From positions 1 through 34,096 of the forward strand of contig CANJSG010000018.1 in assembly GCA_947476875.1 (NCBI GenBank): a stretch of DNA of 34,096 bases. The letters are read 5' to 3'. The notes below the pieces were generated by a model, which searched no databases, had not been told where the DNA came from, and saw nothing but the letters and a program-made list of their open reading frames with translations. How positions within the stretch are numbered: the stretch's first letter is position 1; each line of letters begins with the position of its first letter. Below, piece after piece: positions 18,426 to 28,019 of the stretch. Origin of the DNA: Verrucomicrobiota bacterium (GTDB lineage Bacteria > Verrucomicrobiota > Verrucomicrobiia > Limisphaerales > CANJSG01). The translations under genes were made by a program, and so were the position numbers.

Positions 18426-21191
18426 TTATTTCTTCAGGAACGGGTTGAGAAGGTTTTGCAGCGGATTCGCGGGCGGCTGATTGGTCGCGGGAACGGTCGT
18501 GCCGGGCGCGTTCCTGGACGTGGCGGCGGGCGGAGTGTTGGTCTTGCTGCCCCCGAAAAGTCCGCCGAGTCCGCCGACGACGTTGCCGACGGCGCCGGCT
18601 CCGCCTTTGAGAATGCCGCCGCCCAAATTGGCGGCGGTTCCAAGCGGTGTGGATTTGAGGACCATCATCGTGATCGTCGCGGCGTCGAGGGAGACGTCGG
18701 GCTTGCCGATGGTGCCCTTCATTTTGATGAAGTCGGGCAGGGCGACATACTTCACGTCCTCGGGCGTGTTGTCGGGAAGGAGGTTGGATTTCTTCGCCAG
18801 CGAACGGCGGAGTTCCATCTTCGGGCTGAGGCCGGTGAGGAGCGAGTTGGTCAGCACGTCGTCGAGGTTGATCACGCCGGTGACATTGGCACGGAAGGCC
18901 TCGCTCTCTACCACGGTGGACTTGAGGTCGATCCGGCCGTTGCCGAGCGCGACCTGGGAGTAGATCGCGTTGAGCGGCGATTGCGCGATGTCGGAGATGC
19001 GGAGGGCGAGTCCGATCACGGTCAGGACCGGTTTCCACTTCTCGGAGACGATCTGGATGTTGACGTTCGTCAGGCTGAAGCCGAGTTGGCCGGAGAGGTT
19101 CTTCTTGAGGTCCAAGGTGGATACGCCCGCGCCCTTGAGGTTGGCGGAGGCGAGGATGTTTCCATCGAACTGGCCTTTGCGCTCGGGCGCGAAGGAGTTG
19201 ATCGCAGGAGCGGTCGGCACTTTGTCCGCCTTGAAAGCGATGTCGTAGGTGTAGCCGGATACGCCGAGATCAAGGACGGCCGAGGCGGTGACGGGCGCGC
19301 CGTTGAGGGAAAGTTGCAGCGGCTTGACCGTGACTTTGCTGCCGACGATCTGGGTGTTGAGCTTCAGGTTTGCGATGTCGATCTCACGGAGGAAGACGTG
19401 GCCGAGGGCGACGGCGAGGTCGAACTTGCCGACGGGGAGCTTGATGGCGACACCGGAATTGGTCGAAGCGGACTCAACCGGGGCGGTGTTGGGATCCGTT
19501 GCGGGACCGCCGGTGGCGATGGCGTAAAGATCGGTCAGGTCGAGCGCATCGGAAGTAATGGCGAGGTTGCCGGAGATGGCTCCGGGCTTGGCCAGGTCGA
19601 CCTTGCCTGTGACGCGAAGTTCGTTCTTGGCGCGGGCTGTGGGCGGGAGCAGCAGGCGGAGGCTTTTCAGATCAATGGCGTCGCCGGCCTTGGCGACGTC
19701 GGCCGAGAAGGAAAGTTTCAACGGGGCATCCGGGCTGGTGGCTTCGGGCGCCTTGGTGACGAAGTCGTTGACGGTGAACTCCGACTGGGCCGCGATGCTG
19801 CCGCCGGCGCCGAGCTGGATCTTGGTGGAGCCGTTGAGCGAGATCGTGACGAGGTCGCGTCCGCCGAGCTTGGGACCGGCGAAGGCTTTCACGAGGTCCT
19901 GGTTGAGGCCGGTGAGCTGAAGCGCGACGGAACCGGTCGTATCGACGAGATTGACGCTGCCGCTCGCGGAAACGGTGCCGCCGGATTTGCCGCCAAGCGT
20001 CGGTTCAGCGGAGAACTTCTCGATGGTGAGGACGTTGTCCCTGAGCTGCACCGCGTAGGTAACGGCCGCATCGAGGACGGGAGTGGCCGCGCCGCCGGCG
20101 GGCTGCACGCTGATGGCTTTGCCGGTGAGTGAACCGCTTAGGGCGATCTGTTTTCCGGCGTTGGCGAGCGTGATGTCGGTGGTCGAAGTAATCGAGGTGT
20201 CGCCGAAATCCATCCCAACCATCGGACCGACGATGCCGAAGAGGCGCTTGTCGATGCCGCTCAGTTCCACCTTCAGCTTTCCTTCCAGCTTGGCGGCGTC
20301 GAACGGCCCCGAAACCTTCACGCGGGCGAGTTCGGTGCCGGCTTTGGCGAGCGTGAGGCCGACGTTCTTGAGTTCGGTGGGTGAGAGTTCCGTGTCGAGG
20401 GCGACTTGGAACCCCTTGAGCTGGGCGAGGGAACCGGTGGCGTCGGCGAGGTCGGCCTTGATTCCGCCCTTCGCATCCTTGGGCAGGAGCGCCTGGGTCA
20501 GCTCGAACTGGATGTCGCCGTTCAAGGAACCGGCGGCGGTGAAGGCGTTGGTGCCGCCGGTCTGGGCCGACTTGAGCGCGGCCCCGAGCTTGAGCGCGGA
20601 ACGGGCGCCGTTGACGAGCTGGTCGAGGGTGAGGTTGAGCCCGGAGATTTCGTGGACGGCCTGCGAACCGTCCTTGGCCTTCATCGTGACGACGACCGTG
20701 GCGTTCTTTAGGGAGATGTTCTTGATGGCGAGGCCGGGGGGCGTTGAAGACGCGGAGGACGACTTGGACGAAGAGGAAGAAGGCGGAGGCGTGGGGAGGT
20801 TGCTGGTGCCGTCGGCGTTGAAGACGAGCTTGATGACCGGCGAATCCACCGTGACCTCGTCGACGGCGATCTTGCCGCCGATGATCGACATGAGGCTGTA
20901 GCGCACCCGGAGTTCCTTCACCGTGACGAGCGGCTCGGGGCCGGTGGTCTCAAGCTTGAAGCCGGAAAGGTTCAGGCTGGAGAACGGGCTCAGCGCGACT
21001 TGGTCCGCGGTCACTTTGCCGCCGATGGCCGTGCCGACCTTGGTCAGGACGACGCCCTTGATGAACGCGCCGCTGGTTCCGACGAAGTAGGCGAGAACAA
21101 GCAAGACGCACAATCCGCCCGCCGTGATGCCTCCGATCTTGATCCATTTCTTGCCGCCTTTTTTGGGCGTTTGGTCCGCTGTTGCGCTCAT
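18426..21191 (-). CDS. AsmA-like protein
   Basis: A 921-aa protein with a basic N-terminus, one membrane helix (about residues 18-41) and a very long repetitive beta-rich periplasmic part. The features match the AsmA/TamB group: 'VALSPFSSLNLSGFKLE' near the start, repeated 'GxLxxKxI' type strands, and a C-terminal AsmA-like section around residues 690-850. It ends in a Gly-rich segment ('NLGGGILKGGAGAVGNVVGG') and a Pro/Thr-rich tail. AsmA-like proteins span the periplasm and help move phospholipids or fold proteins at the outer membrane. The assignment is by overall character, and details of the family are uncertain. It is the upstream partner of the dipeptidase gene. Confidence 0.75.
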   Translation of the reverse strand: MSATADQTPKKGGKKWIKIGGITAGGLCVLLVLAYFVGTSGAFIKGVVLTKVGTAIGGKVTADQVALSPFSSLNLSGFKLETTGPEPLVTVKELRVRYSLMSIIGGKIAVDEVTVDSPVIKLVFNADGTSNLPTPPPSSSSSKSSSASSTPPGLAIKNISLKNATVVVTMKAKDGSQAVHEISGLNLTLDQLVNGARSALKLGAALKSAQTGGTNAFTAAGSLNGDIQFELTQALLPKDAKGGIKADLADATGSLAQLKGFQVALDTELSPTELKNVGLTLAKAGTELARVKVSGPFDAAKLEGKLKVELSGIDKRLFGIVGPMVGMDFGDTSITSTTDITLANAGKQIALSGSLTGKAISVQPAGGAATPVLDAAVTYAVQLRDNVLTIEKFSAEPTLGGKSGGTVSASGSVNLVDTTGSVALQLTGLNQDLVKAFAGPKLGGRDLVTISLNGSTKIQLGAGGSIAAQSEFTVNDFVTKAPEATSPDAPLKLSFSADVAKAGDAIDLKSLRLLLPPTARAKNELRVTGKVDLAKPGAISGNLAITSDALDLTDLYAIATGGPATDPNTAPVESASTNSGVAIKLPVGKFDLAVALGHVFLREIDIANLKLNTQIVGSKVTVKPLQLSLNGAPVTASAVLDLGVSGYTYDIAFKADKVPTAPAINSFAPERKGQFDGNILASANLKGAGVSTLDLKKNLSGQLGFSLTNVNIQIVSEKWKPVLTVIGLALRISDIAQSPLNAIYSQVALGNGRIDLKSTVVESEAFRANVTGVINLDDVLTNSLLTGLSPKMELRRSLAKKSNLLPDNTPEDVKYVALPDFIKMKGTIGKPDVSLDAATITMMVLKSTPLGTAANLGGGILKGGAGAVGNVVGGLGGLFGGSKTNTPPAATSRNAPGTTVPATNQPPANPLQNLLNPFLKK

Positions 21192-21388
21192 TTGTCAGGA
21201 GAGCTTAGCGGACGCGGCCGGGAGGTCCAGAGTCGGGAACGGGTCGGATTTTGGCCTGCTCGGGTCCACGAAGGAGAGGCGTTTCGGGTTGAGTTCGAGG
21301 TGGGAATTTGAAAGATTTTGATACATTAGGTCTGTTTTCGGGGCACTTAAACCGCGTTTCCGCGCCCCCACAAGACCGGAAACCCGAC

Positions 21389-24300
21389 ATGAACAGCCTA
21401 CGCTCCGTCGTTTCGCGCGTCCGTTTCATCGCTGCAATCCTGGCCGTCCTAGCCGGATTGGCCTTGGCTCCCGGCCTTCGGGCCCAGGCTCCGGAGATCT
21501 ACTTTGCCGCGCACCCGGCCAGCGGCACGCGCAACCAGGCGAACCCGAATGAAACACATGTCGAGGCTTACGCCTGCGTCAGCGACGCCGTAGGCAACAC
21601 CTACGTGGCCGGCAGTTCCTCCGGCATCACCGTCTGGGGCACGAACTCGGTCACCTCGATCGGGGGCGGCGGCAACGACGACATGGTCCTGGTGAAGTAT
21701 TCGCCGGCGGGCGAAGTGCTCTGGGTCCGGAAGGCCTCCGGTGTCTACAAAGAGGAGGGACGCGCCTTGGCTTTGGACGGCAGCGGCGGAGTTTATCTTG
21801 CCGGAACGACGACCAGCGATGTCCTGCCGCTCAGCACGAATCGTTCGGTCTTCAACGAGGCCACCACGGTCGCATTCTTCCTCGCGCGCTACGACGGAAA
21901 CGGAAACCTCCTCTGGGTGCACCGCGGCGGTTCTTGGATGGTCACGCCCTTCATTGCTGGAAGCTCGGCCAACGTTTGGCCCAACAGCATGGCGGTCGAT
22001 TCTGCGGGTAATCCGGTCGTGGGCGGACGGTTCAATGGCAATCCGATGTTCGGTGGCTCGCGCATCACAAACATTTACAACGTCAACACCGTCTACACGA
22101 ACGGCGTGGTCCTCTCGAACCGGTTCCAGACCGTGAGCACGAGAACGGAAGATCTGTTCCTCGCCAAGTTCAGTTCCGCGGGAAACATCCTCTGGGCCAC
22201 GAACCACGGCAGCACCGACGTCGAGTTCGTCTCCGGCATCGCGCTCGACTCGCTCGACAACATCTACGCCGCCGGTGCCTTCAACAAATTCACGACGCTC
22301 GGCGCTTCAAACTTCACCAACTCGGCCTACGCGCCGTTCCTCGCGAAGTTCAACTCGAACGGAGTCCCCATCTGGGCATCAAACCTCTCCGAGCCCACGA
22401 ACAACAACCTTGGAAACGCGTGGAGCGTGGTGGTGGATTCGGCGAACCGTCCGACCGTGGCTTTCACGACGCAACCCACGCCATTCCGGCTGGGCGTGGA
22501 CTCGTTCACCAACCGTATATCGTCGCCGAATTTCATCATCTCCAGCGGCTTCGCTCAGTTCGAGACCAATGGAGCTGTGCGCTGGATGAAGCAGGCGCCA
22601 TTCAACGTGGAACGCCTCGTGGCCGGTTCTCCCAACAGCTTTGGACTCACCCTCACGCGCGACGGAGCGGACAACCTCTACGCCCGCAGCGCGGGTTACG
22701 TCACGACCAATGGCAATTCACTCGGCAAGGCCGGCATCCACGTCTTGAAGATGACGTCCGCCGGCGTGCCTCTCTGGACGAATTCCGTCACCCCCCTTGC
22801 CATCAGTTTCGTTGACAGGACGATCAGTGATCCATTCGCGCTTCCGGCCATCAGCCTCGACGGCTTCGGGCGGATCGCGGTGGTGGCCAGCATCAGCGGC
22901 GATCCAACTGCGACAGCGGCCATCGGTTGGACCAACATCACGACGGCCTTCACCAACGGCTTCGGCTACAACCAGCTCCTCTACCGGATGGAATCGAACT
23001 ACGTGGCCGTCGCGCCGCAGTTCTTCAGCCAGCCGACCAACATGGTCTTCCAGCCACCGCAGGGTTTGACGAACACGACGCTTTCGGGCCGCGCCTGGCC
23101 CGTGGCCGACTACCGCTGGTATATGGTCAGCAACGGCGCCGCGATCCGCGTCAGTTCCAACTCCGTCTTCAGCATCCCCACGGGAACAACCCTCGCCCAC
23201 ATCACCTCGTATTACTGCGTCGCCTCGAACCTGGTGCAGCAGACCACGAGCACGGTCGTCATCGCCCAGGCCAAGCTCGCGCTCTATCCGGTGACCAACG
23301 CGGTGACAAACCTCCTGATGGGCAGCTCCACCACCTACACCATCAACGCCACAGGCACGACCGCCTTCAGCTACCAGTGGCGGATGAACGGGACCAACCT
23401 CCCGGGCGAGGTCAATGCGTCGTTGGTCGCGAACTATCCGACCATCACCAGCGGCACGAACCGCTACGATGCGATTGCCTGCAATGCCTTTGGATGTCTC
23501 ACGAGCTCTCCGCCCTTCACCGTCACGGTGAAGGGTATGGGCACGATCGATATATCCTTTCCGCTGCTTGCGGCGGGTCGCCAAGTCCTGGTGGAGCCGG
23601 ATGGAAGTCCCGTGGTCGGAGGCGCGCAGTTGACCCGCTACTCGACCAACGGCGTCGCCGTCACCAACGGGTTCTACAAGCCCGGCCAGATCGCCCTCTT
23701 CTATCCGGCCGGCATCACCGGCCGGGGCTCGAACGTCGCTTTTTGTCGCGACCCTGATGGAAAGCTTGTCGTCGGCGGCAGCTTCAGCCGCCTCAACACG
23801 AACGGCGTGACAGGGCCGACTTTGAACCAGATGGCCCGCTTCAATGCCGACGGGACGATTGATCCCACGTTCACAAACGGGACGGGAGTTAGCTTCACCC
23901 TGAACAACACCGGGGAAGAGAGCATCAGCGCGATCGTCCGCTTGTCGTCGGGAAAATATCTGGTCGGCGGAAACTTCGAACGTTTCCACGGCGTTAACCG
24001 GACCAACATCGTCCGCCTCAACGACGATGGTTCCGTCGATCTGTCGTTCCAGGGGCCGGCGTTCCTGAAGCCGCAGGTCTACAATTCGTATTACGGAATC
24101 GGGTCCATCGTCGTGCGTTCCAACGGCGGGATCGTGGTGGCGCACCACTACCTCGACGTCGGCACGAATCTCTACCGTGTGTGCATCGCCGGACTGACGA
24201 CCAACGGCGCCATGGACCAGGCGTTCAATGACAATCTCCCCGCTGTCGCGCCGGGTGGCGGATTGCAGGGCTGGGGCAGCCTGGCTTCTGGGCGTTCACT

Positions 24301-24895
24301 GGCCATCCAGCCGGACGGAAAAATCGTTCTCGCAGGCATGTTCAACGTTCCTGTCGGTCCGGGCTACGGGGCCTTGGTCCGTCTCAACGACGACGGAACT
24401 CTCGATCCGTCCTTTTGGGCGGGATCTGGCATGGGAGCCCTGCTCACTGCGGTCGCCGTTCAAGACGATGGCAAGCTGGTCATTGGTTCCATTCAATCAA
24501 TCGGGCGGGTCAACACGAACGGGACGACCGACAGCACTTTCCTGTCCGATGTTGTCTTCGGTGGGGCGGACGCCTTGAGAGGCATCGCCGCTGACAGGGA
24601 CAAGATCTACGTGACCGGCTCGTTCGGAACCTACCGGCTCATCGGCAGACTGCCGTCCAAGGCGGTGAACCAGCCGATCTTCAACTCCGGCACCGCAGTG
24701 CGTTTGCCGAACGGGCAGTTTGGATTCACCACCTGCGGGCTGCCCGGCCAGACGCTGGTCATCCAGGCATCAACCAATCTGGTGAACTGGGACTCCATCA
24801 GCACCAACGTCGTCGTCAGCGGCTGCATCGACTTCCTCGATACGCAGGCGCCGCAGATCCCGAACCGCTACTACCGCGTGCTTGTGCAGCCGTGA
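21389..24895 (+). CDS. Large secreted protein with SBBP propeller, Ig-like and delta-60 repeats
   Basis: 1168 aa from the ATG at 21389, which opens a clear signal peptide ending at 'RAQA' (about residue 35). Residues about 40-560 hold repeated units such as 'VYLAGTTTS' and 'LFLAKFSSAGNILWATNHGS', typical of SBBP-type beta-propellers. Residues about 600-740 contain Ig-like segments ('FSYQWRMNGTNLPGE'). Residues about 745-1100 carry delta-60 repeats ('KLVVGGSFSRLNTNG', 'MARFNADGTIDPTF'). The C-terminus 'LVIQASTNLVNWDSIS ... NRYYRVLVQP' is a tail common on secreted Verrucomicrobiota proteins. It is probably exported and surface-attached or released; ligand and role are unknown. Confidence 0.85.
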   Translation: MNSLRSVVSRVRFIAAILAVLAGLALAPGLRAQAPEIYFAAHPASGTRNQANPNETHVEAYACVSDAVGNTYVAGSSSGITVWGTNSVTSIGGGGNDDMVLVKYSPAGEVLWVRKASGVYKEEGRALALDGSGGVYLAGTTTSDVLPLSTNRSVFNEATTVAFFLARYDGNGNLLWVHRGGSWMVTPFIAGSSANVWPNSMAVDSAGNPVVGGRFNGNPMFGGSRITNIYNVNTVYTNGVVLSNRFQTVSTRTEDLFLAKFSSAGNILWATNHGSTDVEFVSGIALDSLDNIYAAGAFNKFTTLGASNFTNSAYAPFLAKFNSNGVPIWASNLSEPTNNNLGNAWSVVVDSANRPTVAFTTQPTPFRLGVDSFTNRISSPNFIISSGFAQFETNGAVRWMKQAPFNVERLVAGSPNSFGLTLTRDGADNLYARSAGYVTTNGNSLGKAGIHVLKMTSAGVPLWTNSVTPLAISFVDRTISDPFALPAISLDGFGRIAVVASISGDPTATAAIGWTNITTAFTNGFGYNQLLYRMESNYVAVAPQFFSQPTNMVFQPPQGLTNTTLSGRAWPVADYRWYMVSNGAAIRVSSNSVFSIPTGTTLAHITSYYCVASNLVQQTTSTVVIAQAKLALYPVTNAVTNLLMGSSTTYTINATGTTAFSYQWRMNGTNLPGEVNASLVANYPTITSGTNRYDAIACNAFGCLTSSPPFTVTVKGMGTIDISFPLLAAGRQVLVEPDGSPVVGGAQLTRYSTNGVAVTNGFYKPGQIALFYPAGITGRGSNVAFCRDPDGKLVVGGSFSRLNTNGVTGPTLNQMARFNADGTIDPTFTNGTGVSFTLNNTGEESISAIVRLSSGKYLVGGNFERFHGVNRTNIVRLNDDGSVDLSFQGPAFLKPQVYNSYYGIGSIVVRSNGGIVVAHHYLDVGTNLYRVCIAGLTTNGAMDQAFNDNLPAVAPGGGLQGWGSLASGRSLAIQPDGKIVLAGMFNVPVGPGYGALVRLNDDGTLDPSFWAGSGMGALLTAVAVQDDGKLVIGSIQSIGRVNTNGTTDSTFLSDVVFGGADALRGIAADRDKIYVTGSFGTYRLIGRLPSKAVNQPIFNSGTAVRLPNGQFGFTTCGLPGQTLVIQASTNLVNWDSISTNVVVSGCIDFLDTQAPQIPNRYYRVLVQP

Positions 24896-24922
24896 CGGTC
24901 AGCCACCGGCCCGTCCGTCACG
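24891..24922. terminator. Possible bidirectional terminator hairpin between converging genes
   Basis: Two perfect 8-base arms (CGTGACGG at 24891-24898, CCGTCACG at 24915-24922) with a 16-base loop span the stop codons of the propeller gene and hldD. No T run follows, so its activity is uncertain. Confidence 0.35.
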
Positions 24923-25856
24923 CCGCCCGTTTGCCTTCAAGGATCGCAACGTAGTCGGCGATGCCCAGGACCGGCGGGAACGCGGGCACATGGCCGAGCT
25001 CGACCCGGGCCTTCGTCATGTCGGCCTCGGTGTGCGGTTGGTAGAAGGCGTAGGGATTGTCGATGTAGTCGGGCTCCAGGTTCGTGCCGAGATTCTTGTT
25101 CAGCTCGGCGATCATCTCGTTGAACGAAAACGCGACGCCGGACCCGCAGTTGTAGATGGCCGCCTTGGGAGCCGACGCGGCGCGGATCGTCAGGGTGACG
25201 ACGTCCTTCACGTAGACGAAGTCGCGCTTGTGTTCGCCGCCACGGAAGACGCGCGGCCGTTTGCCCGCCTTCATCTGGGTGTAGAGCTGGAAGATCATGC
25301 TCGCGGCGGCCATCTTGTGGGGCTCGCGCGGGCCATAGACGTTGAAGTAGCGCAGGCCGACGATGCGCCACGAGGGGTTCTTCCGCGCAGCGGCGCGTCC
25401 GAGGTTGTCGAGCTGCACCTTGGTGAAGGCGTAGACGTTCGCGGGCGCCGGCGGCTGGTCTTCGCGGTTCACCTCGGCCGTCGAGGAGATGCCGTAGGTC
25501 GCGGCCGAGGAGGCGTAGACGATGGGAGTCTGATGCGGCTCGGCGAACTCGAGGAGCTTGCGGAACCCTTCGATGTTGTCGTGCGACTGGAGGAACTGGC
25601 CGTGCTCGGTCGTGTCGGTGATCGACGCCTCGTGGAAGATCGCGTCGAAGGCGAGATCCTTGAACTGCTTGTGCCAGTCGAGCCGTGAGACGTCGGCCGC
25701 CACGAAGTCACCCTTGAAGCCCTGGAGATTCTTGAAGCTGCCCGAGCGAAAGTCGTCCACCACCACGATGCGGGCTTCCGGGTGGAGCTCCTGGAGCTTG
25801 AGGGTGAGGTTCGAGCCGATGAACCCGGCGGCGCCGGTGACGAGGATGTTCTTCAT
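24918..25856 (-). CDS. hldD: ADP-L-glycero-D-manno-heptose-6-epimerase
   Basis: A 312-aa extended short-chain dehydrogenase. The N-terminal NADP-binding motif is 'VTGAAGFIGSNL' (G-x2-G-x2-G, residues 7-18). The active site shows 'YASSAATYG' with the catalytic Ser/Thr, and 'VYAFTKVQLD' with the Y-x3-K pair (here Tyr and Lys in YAFTK). The segment 'GPREPHKMAAASMIFQLYTQ' followed by 'KRDFVYVKDV' is typical of HldD/RfaD rather than other epimerases. It converts ADP-D-glycero- to ADP-L-glycero-D-manno-heptose for the inner core of lipopolysaccharide, in the cytoplasm. This implies an outer membrane with heptose-containing LPS. It is divergent from the glycosyltransferase gene. Confidence 0.9.
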   Translation of the reverse strand: MKNILVTGAAGFIGSNLTLKLQELHPEARIVVVDDFRSGSFKNLQGFKGDFVAADVSRLDWHKQFKDLAFDAIFHEASITDTTEHGQFLQSHDNIEGFRKLLEFAEPHQTPIVYASSAATYGISSTAEVNREDQPPAPANVYAFTKVQLDNLGRAAARKNPSWRIVGLRYFNVYGPREPHKMAAASMIFQLYTQMKAGKRPRVFRGGEHKRDFVYVKDVVTLTIRAASAPKAAIYNCGSGVAFSFNEMIAELNKNLGTNLEPDYIDNPYAFYQPHTEADMTKARVELGHVPAFPPVLGIADYVAILEGKRAA

Positions 25857-26015
25857 TTCAGTGCGGAGAGATTACGGTCCCCGGCGGGATCGGCGAAAGC
25901 GGGAATTGGCCTGAGTCCATGGAGAGCCGTGCTCCTCCGAACTTCGTGCCCTTCTTGGATAAACCAGCCCGCCGTGGCGGTTGACTTCCCTCCACCGTGA
26001 CCAACCCTTCGTCCC

Positions 26016-26756
26016 ATGTCTCAGCGGTTGGCCATCTCCATCGTCGTTCCCGCGTTTAACGAGGAACGGCTGCTCGTCGAATCCCTCCGGGCGGTGAAGG
26101 CGGCGGCGGCGGCCATCTCCGATGCCGGGCTCGGCTGGGAACTCGTCGTCTGCGACAACAACTCCACCGACCGCACCGCCGAGATCGCCCGCAGCGAGGG
26201 AGCCAAGGTCGTCTTCGAGCCCGTCAACCAGATCGGCCGCGCACGCAACACCGGTGCCGCCGCCGCCTCGGGCGAGTGGCTCCTCTTCATCGACGCCGAT
26301 TCCCAGCCATCCCGCGAGCTGCTGGCCGACGCGGTGGAATTGACCCGCCGCCGCGACGTCCTGCTCGCCGGCGCGACCGTGGCGCTCGACGCCGGCGACC
26401 TTGCCGCGCGCGCCGTCTGTGGCCTGTGGAACACTGTCAGCCGCCTTCGGAGGCTGGTCGCGGGATCGTTCATCCTCGTCCGCACGGCGGCGTTCCGCGA
26501 AGTGGGAGGGTTCGATCTGAAATTCTTCGCCGGCGAGGAGCTCGACTTGGCGCTGCGGCTCCAAAAGCGTGTGGGCCGGCGTGAGAAGCAGCGGACGGTC
26601 ATCCTGCACCGCCATCCGCTCGTCACCTCCGCCCGCAAGCTCAAGCTCTACAGCAAGGGCGAGATGGGCCGCTTCTTCATCAAGTCCATCTTCCGACCGA
26701 TGAAGACCGCCTCCAGCCGCGACGAGTGCTCCATGTGGTATGACGGCCGTAGGTAG
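26016..26756 (+). CDS. Family 2 glycosyltransferase
   Basis: A 246-aa GT-A fold glycosyltransferase. The N-terminus 'ISIVVPAFNEERLL' and 'VVCDNNSTDRTAEIA' form the nucleotide-sugar site; 'LLFIDADSQPS' contains the DxD metal motif (about residues 93-95). Later 'GGFDLKFFAGEELDLALRLQ' supplies the ED acceptor-site motif. There is no membrane helix of note, so it probably acts at the cytoplasmic face. The sugar and acceptor cannot be read. It faces away from hldD across a 159-base gap, so a shared link to cell-envelope sugar assembly is possible but not shown. Confidence 0.85.
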   Translation: MSQRLAISIVVPAFNEERLLVESLRAVKAAAAAISDAGLGWELVVCDNNSTDRTAEIARSEGAKVVFEPVNQIGRARNTGAAAASGEWLLFIDADSQPSRELLADAVELTRRRDVLLAGATVALDAGDLAARAVCGLWNTVSRLRRLVAGSFILVRTAAFREVGGFDLKFFAGEELDLALRLQKRVGRREKQRTVILHRHPLVTSARKLKLYSKGEMGRFFIKSIFRPMKTASSRDECSMWYDGRR

Positions 26757-26794
26757 GCCCGGCATGGGTCGCAACCCTCCTCGCCCGGCGAGGC

Positions 26795-26817
26795 GGGGCG
26801 GGCTTCCAGCCTGCCCC
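26795..26817. repeat. GC-rich intergenic hairpin (GGGGCGGGCT/AGCCTGCCCC)
   Basis: A 10-base stem with one G-T pair and a 3-base loop lies 38 bases after the glycosyltransferase stop. There is no T run. It could stall transcription or be part of a dispersed repeat family with the hairpins at 16673 and 31971. Confidence 0.5.
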
Positions 26818-26905
26818 GTGCCGACAATGGCATCCGCTCTGGAGACCGTCCTGTCAGGTCCGCACCGGTTGGTTCCATGTCTGGAGCCGACCAGGCAGAC
26901 AGGAT

Positions 26906-27034
26906 GCACTGCACTACCTCGGAGCAGCCGCTTCGCGCCTGCTTTCTCGACGGACTCGTTCCGGTTTAGCGGAGTGGAGCGGCAACAAGCTCCCCACGCA
27001 CGGCCCGCTTGTCGGGAAGAAGTTTCAAGGCGGC
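26906..27034 (+). repeat. About 130-base repeat, left copy (inverted relative to 28028-28157)
   Basis: Read on the plus strand, this copy matches the reverse complement of 28028-28157 over its whole length, with only scattered mismatches (roughly 90% by eye). Core stretches such as GTTCCGGTTTAGCGGAGTGG and CAACAAGCTCCCCACGCACG are identical. The two copies flank the CPBP gene. The outer ends are GCACTGC and GCAGTGC. No target-site duplication is evident. Confidence 0.85.
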
Positions 27035-27116
27035 CCGGCGGGAGCCTTCGCCCTACCAGCCTGTGAACTCCGCACTTTCGCCGGAGGCCCCGCTGCGTTA
27101 CCCCTGTATCCGCGAC

Positions 27117-28019
27117 ATGGAAACCACTCCTCCTCCAGTCCCTTCAGCCATTCCTCCGATCCCCGAGACCGCGCCCGTGGCGACCGTCGCCAAATGGCGT
27201 TGGCTGGTCCACCTGCTGATCGTCGGGCCCTACCCGATCTGGATCGGGCTGCTCAGCCACTATGGATTCCGGTCTGTCGAAAGCGGCGGCCCCGCCCTCG
27301 GGGGCAACGTGAGTGATCTCATGATGGGTTCCCTGCTCACCCTCGCCACCTTCTTCATCCCATTCGGCCTCGCGTGGATCGCCTCCCGCGCCACCCTCGA
27401 CGACCTCCGGCTGCGCTGGAAAGGCGGCTTCAAACCCTTTGAGAACTTCATGCCCCGTCCGCTCGCCGCACTGGGAACCGGGGTCGTCTACTCCATCGCC
27501 CTCCGCATCGGCGCGGTCCTCCCCATCGGCATCATCATCGGAGCGCTGATGCTCTTCGGAAAGATCCAGTCAGACGGCGTTGAAACCTACATCACCGAGA
27601 ACCGCCCCAACGTCGAGGCCATCGTCGATGTGGCCTCCCTGCGCAACGATCCGGCCTATCTCATCCTGATGCTGACGTTCGTCAGCTTCGTCGTGGCCGG
27701 GCTGCGTGAGGAGCTGTGGCGCTCCGCCACGCTGGCGGGAATGGAGCGTCTTTTCCCCGGCGGGTTCGGCACCAAGATCGGCCGCTATGTCGCCGTGCTT
27801 ATCATCGCCGTCGCGTTCGGCCTCGGGCACCTGTCGCAGGGGCCGATGGGCGTCGTGCTCACCGGATTCCTCGGCGTGGGCCTGGGCGTGATCATCGTCT
27901 TCCACGGCAGCATCTGGCCCGCCGTGATCGCCCACGGCCTCTTCGACGCCACGAGCTTCGCCCTGATCCCCTACGCGCTGGAACTGATGAAGAAAGTCCA
28001 GCCCGTCACCGGCCATTGA
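27117..28019 (+). CDS. CPBP-family intramembrane metalloprotease
   Basis: 300 aa from the ATG at 27117; the frame is open further upstream but runs into the repeat. After a Pro-rich N-terminus there are about eight hydrophobic helices. The three CPBP (Abi/CAAX prenyl protease 2-like) motifs are present: EExxxR-like 'REELWRS' (Glu198, Glu199, Arg202), 'FGLGH' (His238), and 'HGLFDATSF' (His273, Asp277). These residues coordinate a metal or activate water in the membrane. Bacterial members include bacteriocin-immunity and membrane-protein-processing proteases; the substrate is unknown. The gene lies between two inverted copies of a repeat. Confidence 0.85.
   Translation: METTPPPVPSAIPPIPETAPVATVAKWRWLVHLLIVGPYPIWIGLLSHYGFRSVESGGPALGGNVSDLMMGSLLTLATFFIPFGLAWIASRATLDDLRLRWKGGFKPFENFMPRPLAALGTGVVYSIALRIGAVLPIGIIIGALMLFGKIQSDGVETYITENRPNVEAIVDVASLRNDPAYLILMLTFVSFVVAGLREELWRSATLAGMERLFPGGFGTKIGRYVAVLIIAVAFGLGHLSQGPMGVVLTGFLGVGLGVIIVFHGSIWPAVIAHGLFDATSFALIPYALELMKKVQPVTGH

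Larger units (their letters stand above)
26757..27116. other. 360-base intergenic region made largely of repeats
   Basis: No convincing gene lies between the glycosyltransferase and the CPBP protease. The first part carries a GC-rich hairpin (26795-26817) and the second part the left copy of a 130-base inverted repeat (26906-27034). A frame open at 26740-27066 exists, but its translation is shared with the inverted copy and looks like translated repeat. Confidence 0.6.

Noticed and set aside
18456-20132. 558-codon plus-strand frame opposite the AsmA-like gene
   Set aside because: Gly/Glu/Asp/Val-rich antisense of a repetitive gene, without start signal or motif.
26740-27066. Pair of short proteins (here and at 28006-28323 minus) sharing 'FRFSGVERQQAPHAR'
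   Set aside because: The shared part is just the translation of the inverted 130-base repeat; neither has a ribosome-binding site or other protein-like parts.
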